Positions 16,527 through 16,645 of a stretch of DNA of 16,645 nucleotides are shown piece after piece (the stretch's first letter is position 1; each line of letters starts with the position of its first letter). The DNA comes from Desulfuromonadaceae bacterium (lineage in GTDB: Bacteria; Desulfobacterota; Desulfuromonadia; Desulfuromonadales; Syntrophotaleaceae). Under the pieces are notes generated by a model, which was not told the DNA's origin, ran no database searches, and saw only the letters and a program-made list of their open reading frames with translations. The position numbers and the translations under genes are program-made. The DNA lies in assembly GCA_021107335.1 (NCBI GenBank), contig JAIOSZ010000240.1:1-16645 (forward strand), written 5' to 3'.

Positions 16527-16645
16527 TTACCTCTGCTGCAGCAGGTTGAGGAACAGATTGACCAGTAGTGCCACGGTCATGAGGAAAAGCCCGAGGGCCA
16601 GGCCGAAGGCGAATTCGCCTTTGCTGGTTTCGAGGGCGATGGCGG
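16527..16645 (-). CDS. tupB: ABC transporter permease, tungstate type, C-terminal fragment (TupB-like)
   Basis: The last 39 codons of a membrane permease run in from the right edge. The sequence reads IALETSKGEFAFGLALG, then a membrane segment of about 20 hydrophobic residues, and ends LLQQR. The ALETSKGxF segment followed by a final membrane helix is typical of TupB/WtpB-like tungstate permeases. The stop at 16527-16529 is followed almost at once by the ATPase start. The binding protein (TupA) would lie further to the right, outside the window. Confidence 0.75.
   Translation of the reverse strand, partial: AIALETSKGEFAFGLALGLFLMTVALLVNLFLNLLQQR

Overview
The window looks like chromosomal DNA of an anaerobic Gram-negative bacterium, most likely a member of the Desulfuromonadales (Geobacter/Desulfuromonas/Pelobacter-like). 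This rests on moderate GC content, multidomain PAS-GGDEF proteins whose PAS domains carry a Cys/His motif, an EI-Ntr phosphotransferase with an N-terminal GAF domain, and a tungstate-type ABC transporter. No 16S rRNA or species marker is present, so the assignment is an inference. I see no phage, complete insertion sequence, CRISPR array, rRNA or tRNA.

Layout from left to right. (1) The 3' end of valS (valyl-tRNA synthetase), + strand. It carries an in-frame TGA at 75-77 exactly where the family has a conserved Trp, and is followed by a strong intrinsic terminator. (2) A membrane-anchored diguanylate cyclase (Cache-like sensor, PAS, GGDEF), + strand. (3) Convergent with it and overlapping by 4 bp, ptsP (EI-Ntr), - strand, with an OppD/OppF-type pair of peptide-transporter ATPases upstream of it. 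No permease or binding protein accompanies the pair. (4) A divergent PHP-family phosphoesterase resembling RNase AM/TrpH, + strand. Its 3' end overlaps the 3' end of pgl by 37 bp. (5) A - strand cluster transcribed gnd, zwf, pgl, which encodes the complete oxidative pentose phosphate pathway. A very large periplasmic-sensor PAS-PAS-GGDEF-EAL protein lies 32 bp upstream of gnd on the same strand. (6) A 224-bp intergenic region with a 58-bp inverted repeat bounded by CTAG. (7) The end of a tungstate-type ABC transporter operon (permease C-terminus and ATPase), - strand.

Functionally the window combines central NADPH supply (Gnd, Zwf, Pgl), two c-di-GMP enzymes with separate extracytoplasmic sensors, a regulatory phosphotransferase and two ABC-transporter fragments. 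The most notable points are the TGA in valS, the loss of three of four tail cysteines in the OppD-like ATPase, the physical linkage of a bifunctional c-di-GMP enzyme to the pentose phosphate genes, the Cys/His motif shared by the two PAS domains, and the CTAG-flanked inverted repeat. None of these amounts to a clearly new defence or mobile system.
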